Shown here: one piece after another, positions 1 through 13,500 of the stretch
Layout of the letters: every line of letters begins with the position of its first letter
How positions within the stretch are numbered: the stretch's first letter is position 1
NCBI RefSeq assembly: GCF_029784155.1
Contig: NC_073693.1
Span: forward strand, 108,934,683-108,998,682
Direction of reading: 5' to 3'
DNA: 64,000 nucleotides
DNA from: Uranotaenia lowii
Lineage: Eukaryota > Arthropoda > Insecta > Diptera > Culicidae
Translations under genes and position numbers: made by a program
Notes under the pieces: generated by a model
What the model was told of the DNA's origin: nothing
Seen by the model: only the letters and a program-made list of their open reading frames with translations
Database searches by the model: none

Positions 1-2382
1 TTCTTTTTTTCCTCCCGCTCCGCCGACGTTATTCTATACATGCGAGTATGGCCGAGCTGTTCATGCCAAACGGTGGCAAAAATGACACTACGCATACAGG
101 ATTGCAAAATACAAAGAATCCGTGAGAAATCCTTCGCTTTGTTGCAGGCACTGATAGCGCTGATCCATACTTTTCTGAGCTTCGTCCAGTTTTGGTGCAG
201 ATATGGTGATGCAACAGCTTGCTCTAGGGCTATCATTGTCTGCTTGATTGTGGATATGATCTGTTGCTGGCTGTTGTGCACTCCTCCTCCAAGCCATTTG
301 AATTCGGACGCCTGAGTCAGAGAGAACTTGTGCGATAGATGACGTTTCTTGTCTCGGTCTTCGTTTCGTTGGGGTTTGTTCAAAGCAATCGGATTGATAC
401 TATACTGGTTGACGTAAGTTTTGAATCCGTTTTCCATGCCCAGTTTAAAGTAGAGCGTTCCGTTAGACATTTGGTTGGTTTTGGTACGGGTTAGACGTAG
501 TTCTTCTTCTTCTTTGGTAAGCGAGCCTTTGCGTTTTAATTCATCAACACTAAACGTACGAGGAGCTAGCGAACCAGTCTTAGATCTAGTCACATGCTTT
601 TCATTGGGACCCTTGGAATCGTCTTCCTCTTTACAGGAAGATTCGTCTCCGTCCTCTTTTTTATCGTTCGATGTAGTTTGTTCGCCCTCCTCTGGCGAAT
701 CATCTGTATCCATCTTTTCATCTCCTTTTACATTTTTGTCTTCCAATAATTTTTCAATGCGCTGATTATCGAATTCAATATATGATTTCTTGTTTCCTTT
801 CTGTTGATTGGTAATTGTTTCCGTAAGAGTCATTTGACGAACCATTTCTTCTTTGCGATCCTCTAATTCTTTGTACAAATGTAACTCGTATTCATTTGGA
901 TCCAATTTGGACATCAACAGTTCCAATTGTTTCACAGTGCTGTAGTACCAAACATCGGACGAATCTTCCGTCTCGACAAACACTCTCCTTCCAATGTACC
1001 AATATTTCCGCCCATGTCGATCATAACCGAGCAATTCCTGCCGGCATAAGAGACCCTGCTTCTCCTGGGTCGAAATACAATCCATAACACCGGATACTTT
1101 GTGCTGCTTGCACAAATTACACTGCCAATCCTCGTTGGGAATTTCCACTAGTGGTGGGTCCACGCATTCCAAATGGAAAACTGCCGGGCACGTTTCGCAA
1201 CATAGCAAATCGCCCAACCGATGACAAATACGACAATGATCGTCGTAATGGATTGGACCTTCTTGCAGCATGTCATCCCGAACAGTAGTAGTAGTCAAAA
1301 ATTGATCGGTTAAAAATTGTAAAACCTTTAACTTTTCCTCTGGTGTCACAAATGGATACTCATTCAAGCTGAGTATACTCAACACCTCCTGATCTAAGAT
1401 ACTAGAATCACTTTCAATATAACTTCGTAGCACTTCTGGCCACGTTATAGAATCTATCAAATAAAGCGCAATATTTACACTATCCTTCTGGTCCAGTGGT
1501 GCAAAGTGCGTTTGTTGGGAGTCTTCTTCCCGGAGCACTGCTTTCAGCAGCATGATGTGCACCTCGGTCAACAGCGAACTCAGATCTTCACACATAATTG
1601 CAGCGCAAAAATCCTCTAACCTGAACGGCGACAACCTTACGAGATTCCGAAATCGACGGATAATTTCATAAATCGAGGTACACTTCAGCACAATCGAGTG
1701 AGGAACCAGCAAGTCTTCCGATGACTGCGGCAGCTTCAACGGAGGATACTCACGGTCTTGCAGCCAGATCGGGTCCGGCGAAGGCTCCTTCTGGCAGCTC
1801 ATACCGGTCGACACGCTGAAGCTCTGAATCGAGAAATCGGACTCGGATTCGGCGGCCAAACTTTCCTCGGAATCCGAAGCCGATCGCATCGAATCTTCGT
1901 ACGCGTCACTTTTGTCACTGTCATCGCCGAAATCCGACCCGTAATGGTATTCCGACTCGTGATAGGTGTAATCTGTAGGAAGAAATTACATTTATATGAA
2001 GATTTCATTGGAAGATTTGGATTTCTTTAAATGTTATCGTAAGATACTTACTTTTACGATTGTTGGCGCCTCGCCCTCTTCCGCCGCCATTCGAGGGTCG
2101 CCCCTTCCCTTTGGCGTTGGCTCTAGGTGTTTTAACCGGGGCCGGAACTGAGCGACGCGATGTCGATGGGCGACTTTCTTCACTGCCCTGTGGCGAGGAG
2201 GCTCGAGATGCGGACGGGGTGCTGAAACGGGAATCGCCATCCTTGCACAAATATTTGGGCTTCTTGAGCAGATGATACTGGAACTTGCTTTTCGGTCGCT
2301 CCATAGACGTGTTGGCGCCCCGAGCCGGAGGTCGGCCACGCTTCTTGCTCGATCCCTCGCCGGCAGATTTTCGGTTACTCAT
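1..2382 (-). CDS. E(bx): NURF301 / BPTF-type nucleosome-remodelling factor large subunit, 5' part (partial)
   Basis: This is the start of the largest subunit of the ISWI-containing NURF complex, which slides nucleosomes in the nucleus and reads histone marks. Exon 1 runs 2382-2052: it begins at an ATG, encodes a basic, Ser/Pro-rich N-terminus with an AT-hook-like KKRGRPP motif and the conserved LLKKPKYL segment, and ends at a GTAAGT donor. Exon 2 starts after a CAG acceptor at 1972 and stays open to the window edge, giving about 767 residues here out of a family length well over 2,000. An acidic YHYGSDFGDD stretch comes first. A DDT domain follows at about residues 200-262 (TSIYEIIRRFRNLVRLSPFR), then a C4HC3 PHD finger at about 357-400 (CRICHRLGDLLCCETCPAVF). 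The last residues, near RITSAEREEKK, match the fly protein in the same order. The C-terminal PHD and bromodomain lie outside the window. Assignment rests on remembered family sequence; no search was run. Confidence 0.93.
1973..2051 (-). other. Intron 1 of the NURF301 gene
   Basis: This 79-nt intron has a GTAAGT donor at 2051-2046 and a TTCTTCCTACAG acceptor ending at 1973. It interrupts an Asn codon after its first base. Removing it joins the Arg-Lys end of exon 1 to the conserved Tyr-rich segment of exon 2 in frame. Confidence 0.85.
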
Positions 2383-4262
2383 TGTGGTTGTTTTGTTGTG
2401 GTTTTAATGATTAGCTTTGATTAACTTTATACATACAGCTACTGAGGCTGAATAGTAGCAAGAACGATTTACTTCTTTGGTGTGCTTATTGTTCGGAGAC
2501 TGTAACGAACATGAGAAAAAACCGACCGATTAATGTATTTATTGATGTCCGTCGCAGGTAAACATTTTACAGGTATAAAAAACAGTCAGGTATTTTTGAT
2601 GTAGTTTTTTCGGGCTTGCTGAAAAACAAATTGAATTTTGCTGGTGTTCGTTTTTTTTTTTTTTGTTCAAAATATACTGCCTAAACGGCATGTATTTGAA
2701 CAGAAAAAGGCAATTCAAGGATGGTTTTCAATGCTCTTGTCGAGTTTTTTATACTAAATAATTATACCTAGTTAGGAAGCTCCTATACTAACTGTATAAA
2801 ACAAGCGATGAAATAATACTTAAGGTATGTGTCTAAAATTTGGAAGAAAACATTTGTCTACTTACAAGCGATGAAATAATACTTAAGGTATGTGTCTAAA
2901 ATTTGGAAGAAAACATTTGTCTACTTAATATGAGAAATTTGTTAATTTTAAAGCTTATTTTAAGAATGAATTATTTTTTGTATACAAAAATCGCTTAAAA
3001 ACTTTGTTTTTCAATTCTTAGACAAAGGACAAAAGCGTCTCAAAATGTTAATTCAGCTCAAATGAATTCAAAACTCATACAATATTAAGCGTAGACTATC
3101 TTTAAAAGAATCCTCAATAGAGTAAGACAATATAAAAATTTTCGTGCAAAGAATACAAAAAAATACGAAACAAGAGTTAACATTTTACTTATACAGAATT
3201 AAGAATTTGGATGTTTTTCAAATTTATCCTGAACAAATAACGCATATAATGGCCTTGGCCTTAACTTCACATAAGTAAGAAATAATACGTTTGAAGGAAT
3301 TCTATTGAGGGTTGTAATAGCCTATCAGTTCCACCTTTTTATGTTGGTTTCTCTTACTTTTTTTTCAATTCGTGTTAAAAAGCAAATAATTATCTAAAAT
3401 AAACAAAAAATTCACGTTTTTATTGGAGTAGTTTTTTTTTTAAATAAATGCAAAAACAGTGGGTTTTCCTTTATCAGCGCTAGTTTTTTTAGAAATTATC
3501 ATTAAAAGAATGCTACTATAAATTTCAACAAATTTGCTTAAATTTTTCTATTTCATACATTATTATAATTTACAGGATTATTGATCCATTTTGTTTTATT
3601 TCGGCATTTATCAGTGAAACTTAACACATTCGTAGTCTTTCACTTATGTAGTTTTTTGTGCCTATTTTTTTAACATTTCCTAACTTTGTATTTCATTACA
3701 TTTGTAACTTGTATTTCATTGAGGCAACACTTAACTGTCAAAAACTTATGTGATGAACTTACAAATATTTTACTGTGAAGCCAAAATTATTTATGAAATT
3801 TATGAAAACCAACTCCGAACAAAAGATTTTTACAATTTCAAACTGACTTATATTCTATCATTGAAGGTCTTATCTCCTAAACTTTGACCTGTAAATGAGG
3901 ATTTATAATTTCCAACCCAAGAAATACGTAACATGTACTGAATATGCAGTTAAATATTTACAAAATGCTTTGTTAATGTTTTTTAACAATTGTGTTTGTA
4001 TTTATTTCTGCTTCCAGAAACATTCCTAAATTTCAAATATAATTCTATGTCTTTTGTTAAAATGTAACCTAACGCCTAGGTCAAAGAGTAAAATATGTAC
4101 CTAACAAAGCAGAAATGAAAGAGCGACGCCATAATTTCAGGATTTATTCTTTTAAACGGATTCGTTGGATTTATTCAATCAAATCTCTGTCGAACATTAT
4201 CAGAAAGTGTTTATTGGACTGATACCTACCAGACTGATAATGCAAAACCTCAACAGTTCATG
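2383..4262. other. AT-rich upstream/intronic DNA, no gene seen
   Basis: No exon-like or coding segment is recognised. A possible 5'UTR acceptor for the NURF301 gene (minus-strand TACTATTCAG) lies near 2448. A 63-bp tandem duplication is at 2801-2926. The rest is AT-rich with poly-T runs. Confidence 0.5.
2801..2926. repeat. 63-bp tandem duplication, two copies
   Basis: The unit starting ACAAGCGATGAAATAATACT at 2801 recurs at 2864 and is read as identical over the full 63 bp. It does not overlap a coding segment. Confidence 0.9.
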
Positions 4263-4762
4263 CTTGGAAAATGGAAAATTGCAACAACAAAATGCTATGT
4301 AGACGTCGTCGTTCCACAACCACCCCCAAGCTGAAAACAATAAATCCCCCCAGAGTCATTAAAATCAACGTTAGCTCATCAAAAAGGTACCAACTAGTAT
4401 CTAGTATCTACTTGCTGCGGGCTTCTGTCTACTACTATGTGGAGGTGATGAAAATTGCTAGTCGATTAAAATGGAAAAAAAGGTTATGTACAGTAGTAGT
4501 AAACCTTCATTCAGTATCCAGACCCAGCCATCGGGGAAAAATGGGTTCAGCTGATTTGTTTTTGTTTTGATACTCGTTATGTTGTGGCCATTCTAGAACG
4601 GGTGATCTCCGACTTATCTTCGGCCCACTTGCCTTTCTCGTTGCGTATAAGAAGGCAAAGGTGAAATTTCCTTCGATTTTTCCCCTAAGAGCCATGCGAA
4701 TGGGAAATTCACCTTCTGGCAACCATTTTTCGCTACGGTGCTAATCGAGGTTAAACACTTAC

Positions 4763-5100
4763 CAGAACTTCCGGGACGAATCCTCCGCTGGGTGATCGCT
4801 GTATCCGCTCGATTCCACCTGACACATGTCAGGCTGGGATTTGGGAATATTTTTTTCCGCGCCAGACCAAATTTTTCACTGCTGCACACACTCTTTTTCG
4901 ATGCTCTTTGCTGATCGAGGGTTTTGTTCTATGCGACGAGGACGCACTAAATTTTACTTCTGCTGCTGCTGCTGCACGATGACGCGAAAACGTATGAAAA
5001 ATTACCATCCTGTGCGGGCACGATAGAAGCTCGTCGCTGATTGGTCGTCGCCGCGGACGCCATCTTGTGCTGCTGCGCTGTGTTCGGGTTTGCTCCCTGG
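4763..5100 (-). other. Candidate non-coding first exon / promoter region of the NURF301 gene
   Basis: On the minus strand a good splice donor (CTG followed by GTAAGT) lies at 4762-4757. It is downstream of a locally GC-richer block at 4770-5100 that has CAG/CTG-rich and GCCATCTTG-like sequence typical of a transcription-start region. The block sits about 2.4 kb upstream of the NURF301 ATG and in the same orientation, and an acceptor is available near 2448. This is inference from splice signals and composition; an unrelated divergent promoter is equally possible. Confidence 0.25.
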
Positions 5101-6599
5101 GTCAATTTTGGAGCCTCAAATGTTAACTTTTAGCAGAAATTTAGCACTTTTATCCACGAGATAAGCACTTTAGATATTTTAAGCTACTTTAAATAGCAAA
5201 ATTTGTCCAATTTTCCAAATCACTAAACTGACCAAGTCAATGCTAGTCAATCGGTCGACCAATCAGAAGCGCCGTTCTATTTCGAAAGTTTGACACACGC
5301 ACACCATCAAACCAGATTGGTACTGCGCACACCTACACCTATGCAAATTCGCACTCACACAACCGTACCAACTGCTATCCGCACGATCGTATCGATCCTA
5401 GTGTTTGTGGGATCTTTTTTCCAACAGGAGGAAAAATTTACATCAATCGTACTTGCCAGCCAGAGCCAAAATATCAGCTACGAAAAAATATCCCATCAAA
5501 ACAAATCGTCCAAAATTCAACGAAGCACTCTGCACTTTCAATCACTTTTTACAATTTAGGAAGCTTAATTTCCGGAAGAAAGAAAACTAGGCTACCAAAA
5601 CCCCGCAGAATGCAAATTGCCAGCGTTTTGGTAAAGTACGTCTGCAACTGAGCAGAGCTTTGCGACGTTTTGCTCTGCGATTGCGGTTGGCTGGTGTTTT
5701 TCTGTTGCTGGCTTCAGAAACACCGAGATAAACGCTACGATTAAATTGAAGTGCCGAGTCGACTATCTTTAATCAAAAACTTTTTTCGTGGTTCATTGGC
5801 AGCGGGGCACAGATTTCTATGTTGAACTGATAATTTTATAGCAATAAAAATACATTGTCAAAAATTATTCTATTAATATAATAAAAAAATGTGACATTAT
5901 GATTGCAAACTAATTCCCGCCTGAAAATGTAACCAGTCAGTTTGTAATTGATTTTACTTACCGATTTATTCGAGTGCTTAATCTTGTTGGATTTTTCATA
6001 CAAGAAATTATAAGCTTTACCGATGCCAATAGGAATGATAGAAAGCACGCAAGCACAAGCTTCGGTACCAGACAAGGAATATACGCATGATTGTCTCAAA
6101 TCAAAAGTCTAGAAAAACGAACATTCAAGTTTTGATTTATTCGATACCGAATTAAAAAAAGAATTCCCACTTGGACAGCATACCCGCAAGCAAGATTTTA
6201 CAAAATCTTTTTTTTTTAATTATAAAACACCTGATCGAATCAGAAATTTAAGTTATTTTTTTCTCGACAAAGCTTTTCGGGAGCTCTCAAAACCCGTTTC
6301 TGCTAAAAATTCAATCCAATTACTTCAATCTATTACTGAGAAGCCAGCCTTTCCATGGAACTGACTAATGGAAAATACCTACATCATCATAGGATCGCTC
6401 CAAACGTTAACCATTTCGATGTTCAGAAGGCATCTTAAACTAGACTAGACTAGACTATTTAGACTGGGCCAATAAAATTCAATAGGAATGACAAGAAAAG
6501 GAATAAAAATTATATTTCAACTACAAATAACACAAAATAGAGAAAATCCAAAATGCAAAAATTACAAAATTTAAAAAACGATAAAAATCACAAAAAAGA
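5101..6599. other. Intergenic DNA without recognisable gene
   Basis: The segment is AT-rich with scattered short open frames that lack any recognisable domain. A short CTAGA-type tandem run occurs near 6440. No RNA gene or transposon terminus was recognised. Confidence 0.5.
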
Positions 6600-7596
6600 A
6601 ATTTTGGTCGTTTTTTATTATTTTTGTCATGTTTTTTCCAATTTTGTCTTCTTAGCCCTTTATGTCATTTGGGACATTTAAATCCCTTTTTTTTTTTTTT
6701 CAATATTCCCTATTTTGTCAGTTTTTATCATTTTAGTCATTTTTGAATTTTTTTTCATTATTGTCATTTTTGTGTTTTTGTTATTTTTGTTATATTCTCA
6801 TTTTTGTCATTTCGAAATTTTATAGTTTCTGTAATTTTTTTAGATTTTGTAATTCTTGTAATTTTAGTCAATTAAGTATTTTAGTTAATAAAGTTATTTT
6901 AGTATTTTTAGTTATTTTAGAAATTTTCGTAATTTTAGTGTTTAAGTAATTTTAGTAATTATAGTAATTATAGTAATTTTAGTAATTTTAGTAATTTCAG
7001 TAAATTAAGTAATGTTAGTAATTTTAGTGTTTTAGTAATTTTAGTAATTTTAATTATTTAAGCTGTTGAGCAAATTTAATAATTTCAATAATTCTAGTAA
7101 TTTTAGTAATTTTAGTAATTTTAATAATTTAAGTAATTTTAGTAATTCTAGTAATTCAGTAATTTTAGTGATTCAGGAAACTATTTTAGAAATTTTAGAA
7201 ATTTTAGCAATATGTACAAGAAATTTTTGAAAATTTCGCTATTTTCGGAATTTTAGTATTTTTTTGAAAATTTCTGTAGTTTTTATAATTTTTGCAATAT
7301 TTTTTTATTTTTGTAATAATTGTGATTTTTGTGAATTTTGTATTTTATGTTTTTTTTCTTTCTTGTCATTTGTGTCGTTTTGGTCATTTTCATCCTTTTT
7401 GTCATTTTTTACGTTTTAATAAATTTTGTCATTTTTTTTTAACATTTTCGTCAGTTTTTTCAATTTTGTCATTTTTGTAAATTTTGTATTTTTTGTAATT
7501 TATGTAATTTTTGTACTTTTTATCATTTTTGCCATTTTTGTCATTTTTGTAATATTTGTAATTTTTGTAATTTTTGTTTTTTTTTTTTTGTAATTT
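6600..7596. repeat. Degenerate edge of the 9-bp satellite (ATTTTAGTA / ATTTTTGTA variants)
   Basis: From about 6600 the sequence becomes a run of 9-10-nt T-rich words such as TTTTAGTAA, TTTTGTCAT and TTTTTGTAA. They grow steadily more like the CATTTTTGT unit towards the core array. Decay at the edge with homogeneity in the centre is the pattern expected of an array maintained by unequal exchange or slippage. Confidence 0.8.
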
Positions 7597-10500
7597 TTGT
7601 CACTTTTGTCATTTTTGTCATTTTTGTTATTTTTGTCATTTTTGTCTTCTTGTCATTTTTGTCATTTTTGTCATTTTTGTCATTTTTGTCATTTTTGTCA
7701 TTTTTGTCATTTTTGTCATTTTTGTCATTTCTGTCATTTTTGTCATTTTTGTCAGTTTTGTCATTTTTGTCATTTTTGTCATTTCTGTCATTTTTGTCAG
7801 TTTTGTCATTTTTGTCATTTTTGTGATTTTTTGTGAATTTTGTGATTTTTGTGATTTTTGTCATTTTATTCATTTTAGTCATTTTAATCATTTTTGTCAT
7901 TTTCGTCATTTTTTTCATTTTTTTCATTTTTGTCATTTTTGTCATTTTTGTCATTTTTGTCATTTTTGTCATTTTTGTCATTTTTGTCATTTTTGTCATT
8001 TTTGTCATTTTTGTCATTTTTGTCATTTTTGTCATTTTTGTCATTTTTGTCATTTTTGTCATTTTTGTCATTTTTGTCATTTTTGTCATTTTTGTCATTT
8101 TTGTCAATTTTATCAGTTTTGTCATTTTTGTCATTTTTGTCATTTTTGTCATTTTTGTCATTTTTGTCATTTTTGTCATTTTTGTCATTTTTGTCATTTT
8201 TGTCATTTTTGTCATTTTTGTCATTTTTGTCATTTTTGTCATTTTTGTCATTTTTGTCATTTTTGTCATTTTTGTCATTTTTGTCATTTTTGTCATTTTT
8301 GTCATTTTTGTCATTTTTGTCATTTTTGTCATTTTTGTCATTTTTGTCATTTTTGTCATTTTTGTCATTTTTGTCATTTTTGTCATTTTTGTCATTTTTG
8401 TCATTTTTGTCATTTTTGTCATTTTTGTCATTTTTGTCATTTTTGTCATTTTTGTCATTTTTGTCATTTTTGTCATTTTTGTCATTTTTGTCATTTTTGT
8501 CATTTTTGTCAATATTATCAGTTTGTCATTTTTGTCATTTTTGTCATTTTTGTCAATATTATCAGTTTGTCATTTTTGTCATTTTTGTCATTTTTGTCAT
8601 TTTTGTCATTTTTGTCATTTTTGTCATTTTTGTCATTTTTGTCATTTTTGTCAGTTTTGTCATTTTTGTCATTTTTGTCATTTCTGTCATTTTTGTCAGT
8701 TTTGTAATTTTTGTCATTTTTGTGATTTTTTGTGAATTTTGTGATTTTTGTGATTTTTGTCATTTTATTCATTTTAGTCATTTTAATCATTTTTGTCATT
8801 TTCGTCATTTTTTTCATTTTTTTCATTTTTGTCATTTTTGTCATTTTTGTCATTTTTGTCATTTTTGTCATTTTTGTCATTTTTGTCATTTTTGTCATTT
8901 TTGTCATTTTTGTCATTTTTGTCATTTTTGTCATTTTTGTCATTTTTGTCATTTTTGTCATTCTTGTCATTTTTGTCATTTTTGTCATTTTTGTCATTTT
9001 TGTCATTTTTGTCATTTTTGTCATTTTTGTCATTTTTGTCATTTTTGTCATTTTTGTCATTTTTGTCATTTTTGTCATTTTTGTCATTTTTGTCATTTTT
9101 GTCATTTTTGTCATTTTTGTCGTTTTTGTCATTTTTGTCATTTTTGTCAATTTTTTCATTTTTGTCATTTTTGTCATTTTTGTCATTTTTGTCATTTTTG
9201 TCATTTTTGTCATTTTTGTCATTTTTGTCATTTTTGTCATTTTTGTCATTTTTGTCATTTTTGTCATTTTTGTCATTTTTGTCATTTTTGTCATTTTTGT
9301 CATTTTTGTCATTTTTGTCATTTTTGTCATTTTTGTCATTTTTGTCATTTTTGTCATTTTTGTCATTTTTGTCATTTTTGTCATTTTTGTCATTTTTGTC
9401 ATTTTTGTCATTTTTGTCATTTTTGTCATTTTTGTCATTTTTGTCATTTTTGTCATTTTTGTCATTTTTGTCATTTTTGTCATTTTTGTCATTTTTGTCA
9501 TTTTTGTCATTTTTGTCATTTTTGTCATTTTTGTCATTTTTGTCATTTTTGTCATTTTTGTCATTTTTGTCATTTTTGTCATTTTTGTCATTTTTGTCAT
9601 TTTTGTCATTTTTGTCATTTTTGTCATTTTTGTCATTTTTGTCATTTTTGTCATTTTTGTCATTTTTGTCATTTTTGTCATTTTTGTCATTTTTGTCATT
9701 TTTGTCATTTTTGTGCAATATTATCAGTTTGTCATTTTTGTCATTTTTGTCATTTTTGTCATTTTTGTCATTTTTGTCATTTTTGTCATTTTTGTCATTT
9801 TTGTCATTTTTGTCATTTTTGTCATTTTTGTCATTTTTGTCATTTTTGTCATTTTTGTCATTTTTGTCATTTTTGTCATTCTTGTCATTTTTGTCATTTT
9901 TGTCATTTTTGTCTTTTTGTCATTTTTGTAATTTTTTTTCATTTTTGTCATTTTTGTCATTTTTGTCATTTTTGTCATTTTTGTCATTTTTGTCATTTTT
10001 GTCATTTTTGTCATTTTTGTCATTTTTGTCATTTTTGTCATTTTTGTCATTTTTGTCATTTTTGTCATTTTTGTCATTTTTGTCATTTTTGTCATTTTTG
10101 TCATTTTTGTCATTTTTGTCATTTTTGTCATTTTTGTCATTTTTGTCATTTTTGTCATTTTTGTCATTTTTGTCATTTTTGTCATTTTTGTCATTTTTGT
10201 CATTTTTGTCATTTTTGTCATTTTTGTCATTTTTGTCATTTTTGTCATTTTTGTCATTTTTGTCATTTTTGTCATTTTTGTCATTTTTGTCATTTTTGTC
10301 ATTTTTGTCATTTTTGTCATTTTTGTCATTTTTGTCAATTTTATCATTATTGTCATTTTTGTCATTTTTGTCATTTTTTTGGTCATGTTTGTCTTTTTCT
10401 GTCATTTTTGTCATTTTTGTCATTTTTGTCATTTTTGTCATTTTTGTCATTTTTGTCATTTTTGTCATTTTTGTCATTTTTGTCATTTTTGTCATTTTTG

Positions 10501-13500
10501 TCATTTTTGTCATTTTTGTCATTTTTGTCATTTTCGTCAATTTTATCAGTTTTGTCATTTTCGTCATTTTTGTCATTTTTGTCAGCTTTGTCATTTTTGT
10601 CATTTTTGTCATTTTTGTCATTTTTGTCATTTTTGTCATTTTTGTCATTTTTGTCATTTTTGTCATTTTTGTCATTTTTGTCATTTTTGTCATTTTTGTC
10701 AATTTTATCATTATTGTCATTTTTGTCATTTTTGTCATTTTTGTCATTTTTGTCATTTTTGTCATTTTTGTCATTTTTGTCATTTTTGTCATTTTTGTCA
10801 TTTTTGTCATTTTTGTCATTTTTGTCATTTTTGTCATTTTTGTCATTTTTGTCATTTTTTTGGTCATGTTTGTCTTTTTCTGTCTTTTTCTGTCATTTTT
10901 GTCATTTTTGTCATTTTTGTCATTTTTTTCATTTTTGTCTTTTTTGTCATTTTTATCATTTTTATCATTTTTATCATTTTTGTCATTTTTGTCATTTTTG
11001 TCTTTTTTGTCAATTTTGTCAATTTTGTCATTTTTGTCATTTTTGTCATTTTTGTCATTTTTGTCATTTTTGTCATTTTTGTCATTTTTGTCATTTTTGT
11101 CATTTTTGTCATTTTTGTCATTTTTGTCATTTTTGTCATTTTTGTCATTTTTGTCATTTTTGTCATTTTTGTCATTTTTGTCATTTTTGTCATTTTTGTC
11201 ATTTTTGTCATTTTTGTCATTTTTGTCATTTTTGTCATTTTTGTCATTTTTGTCATTTTTGTCATTTTTGTCATTTTTGTAATTTTTGTCATTTTTGTCA
11301 TTTTTGTCAATTTTATCATTATTGTCATTTTTGTCTTTTTTGTCATTTTTTTGGTCATGTTTGTCTTTTTCTGTCATTTTTGTCATTTTTGTCATTTTTG
11401 TCATTTTTGTCATTTTTGTCATTTTTGTCATTTTTGTCATTTTTGTCATTTTTGTCATTTTTGTCATTTTTGTCATTTTTGTCATTTTTGTCATTTTTGT
11501 CATTTTTGTCATTTTTGTCATTTTTGTCATTTTTGTCATTTTTGTCATTTTTGTCATTTTTGTCATTTTTGTCATTTTTGTCATTTTTGTCATTTTTGTC
11601 ATTTTTGTCATTTTTGTCATTTTTGTCATTTTTGTCATTTTTGTCATTTTTGTCATTTTTGTCATTTTTGTCATTTTTGTCATTTTTGTCATTTTTGTCA
11701 TTTTTGTCATTTTTGTCATTTTTGTCATTTTTGTCATTTTTGTCATTTTTGTCATTTTTGTCATTTTTGTCATTTTTGTCATTTTTGTGCAATATTATCA
11801 GTTTGTCATTTTTGTCATTTTTGTCAATTTTATCATTATTTTCATTTTTGTCATTTTTGTCATTTTTGTCATTTTTGTCATTTTTGTCATTTTTGTCATT
11901 TTTGTCATTTTTGTCATTTTTGTCATTTTTGTCATTTTTGTCATTTTTGTCATTTTTGTCATTTTTGTCATTTTTGTCATTTTTGTCATTTTTGTCATTT
12001 TTGTCATTTTTGTCATTTTTGTCATTTTTGTCATTTTTGTCATTTTTGTCATTTTTGTCATTTTTGTCATTTTTGTCATTTTTGTCATTTTTGTCATTTT
12101 TGTCATTTTTGTCATTTTTGTCATTTTTGTCATTTTTGTCATTTTTGTCATTTTTGTCATTTTTGTCATTTTTGTCATTTTTGTCATTTTTGTCATTTTT
12201 GTCATTTTTGTCATTTTTGTCATTTTTGTCATTTTTGTCATTTTTGTCATTTTTGTCATTTTTGTCATTTTTGTCATTTTTGTCATTTTTGTCATTTTTG
12301 TGCAATATTATCAGTTTGTCATTTTTGTCATTTTTGTCATTTTTGTCATTTTTGTCATTTTTGTCATTTTTGTCATTTTTGTCATTTTTGTCATTTTTGT
12401 CATTTTTGTCATTTTTGTCATTTTTGTCATTTTTGTCATTTTTGTCATTTTTGTCATTTTTGTCATTTTTGTCATTTTTGTCATTCTTGTCATTTTTGTC
12501 ATTTTTGTCATTTTTGTCTTTTTGTCATTTTTGTAATTTTTGTCATTTTTGTCATTTTTGTCATTTTTGCCATTTTTGTCATTTTTGTCATTTTTGTCAT
12601 TTTTGTCATTTTTGTCATTTTTGTCATTTTTGTCATTTTTGTCATTTTTGTCATTTTTGTCATTTTTGTCATTTTTGTCATTTTTGTCATTTTTGTCATT
12701 TTTGTCATTTTTGTCATTTTTGTCATTTTTGTCATTTTTGTCATTTTTGTCATTTTTGTCATTTTTGTCATTTTTGTCATTTTTGTCATTTTTGTCATTT
12801 TTGTCATTTTTGTCATTTTTGTCATTTTTGTCATTTTTGTCATTTTTGTCATTTTTGTCATTTTTGTCATTTTTGTCAATTTTATCATTATTGTCATTTT
12901 TGTCATTTTTGTCATTTTTGTCATTTTTTTTGTCATTTTTGTCATTTTTGTCATTTTTGTCATTTTTGTCATTTTTGTCATTTTTGTCATTTTTGTCATT
13001 TTTGTCATTTTTGTCATTTTTGTCATTTTTGTCATTTTTGTCATTTTTGTCATTTTCGTCAATTTTATCAGTTTTGTCATTTTCGTCATTTTTGTCATTT
13101 TTGTCAGCTTTGTCATTTTTGTCATTTTTGTCATTTTTGTCATTTTTGTCATTTTTGTCATTTTTGTCATTTTTGTCATTTTTGTCATTTTTGTCATTTT
13201 TGTCATTTTTGTCATTTTTGTCATTTTTGTCATTTTTGTCATTTTTGTCATTTTTGTCATTTTTGTCATTTTTGTCATTTTTGTCATTTTTGTCATTTTT
13301 GTCAATTTTATCATTATTGTCATTTTTGTCATTTTTGTCATTTTTGTCATTTTTGTCATTTTTGTCATTTTTGTCATTTTTGTCATTTTTGTCATTTTTG
13401 TCATTTTTGTCATTTTTGTCATTTTTGTCATTTTTGTCATTTTTGTCATTTTTGTCATTTTTGTCATTTTTGTCATTTTTGTCATTTTTGTCATTTTTGT

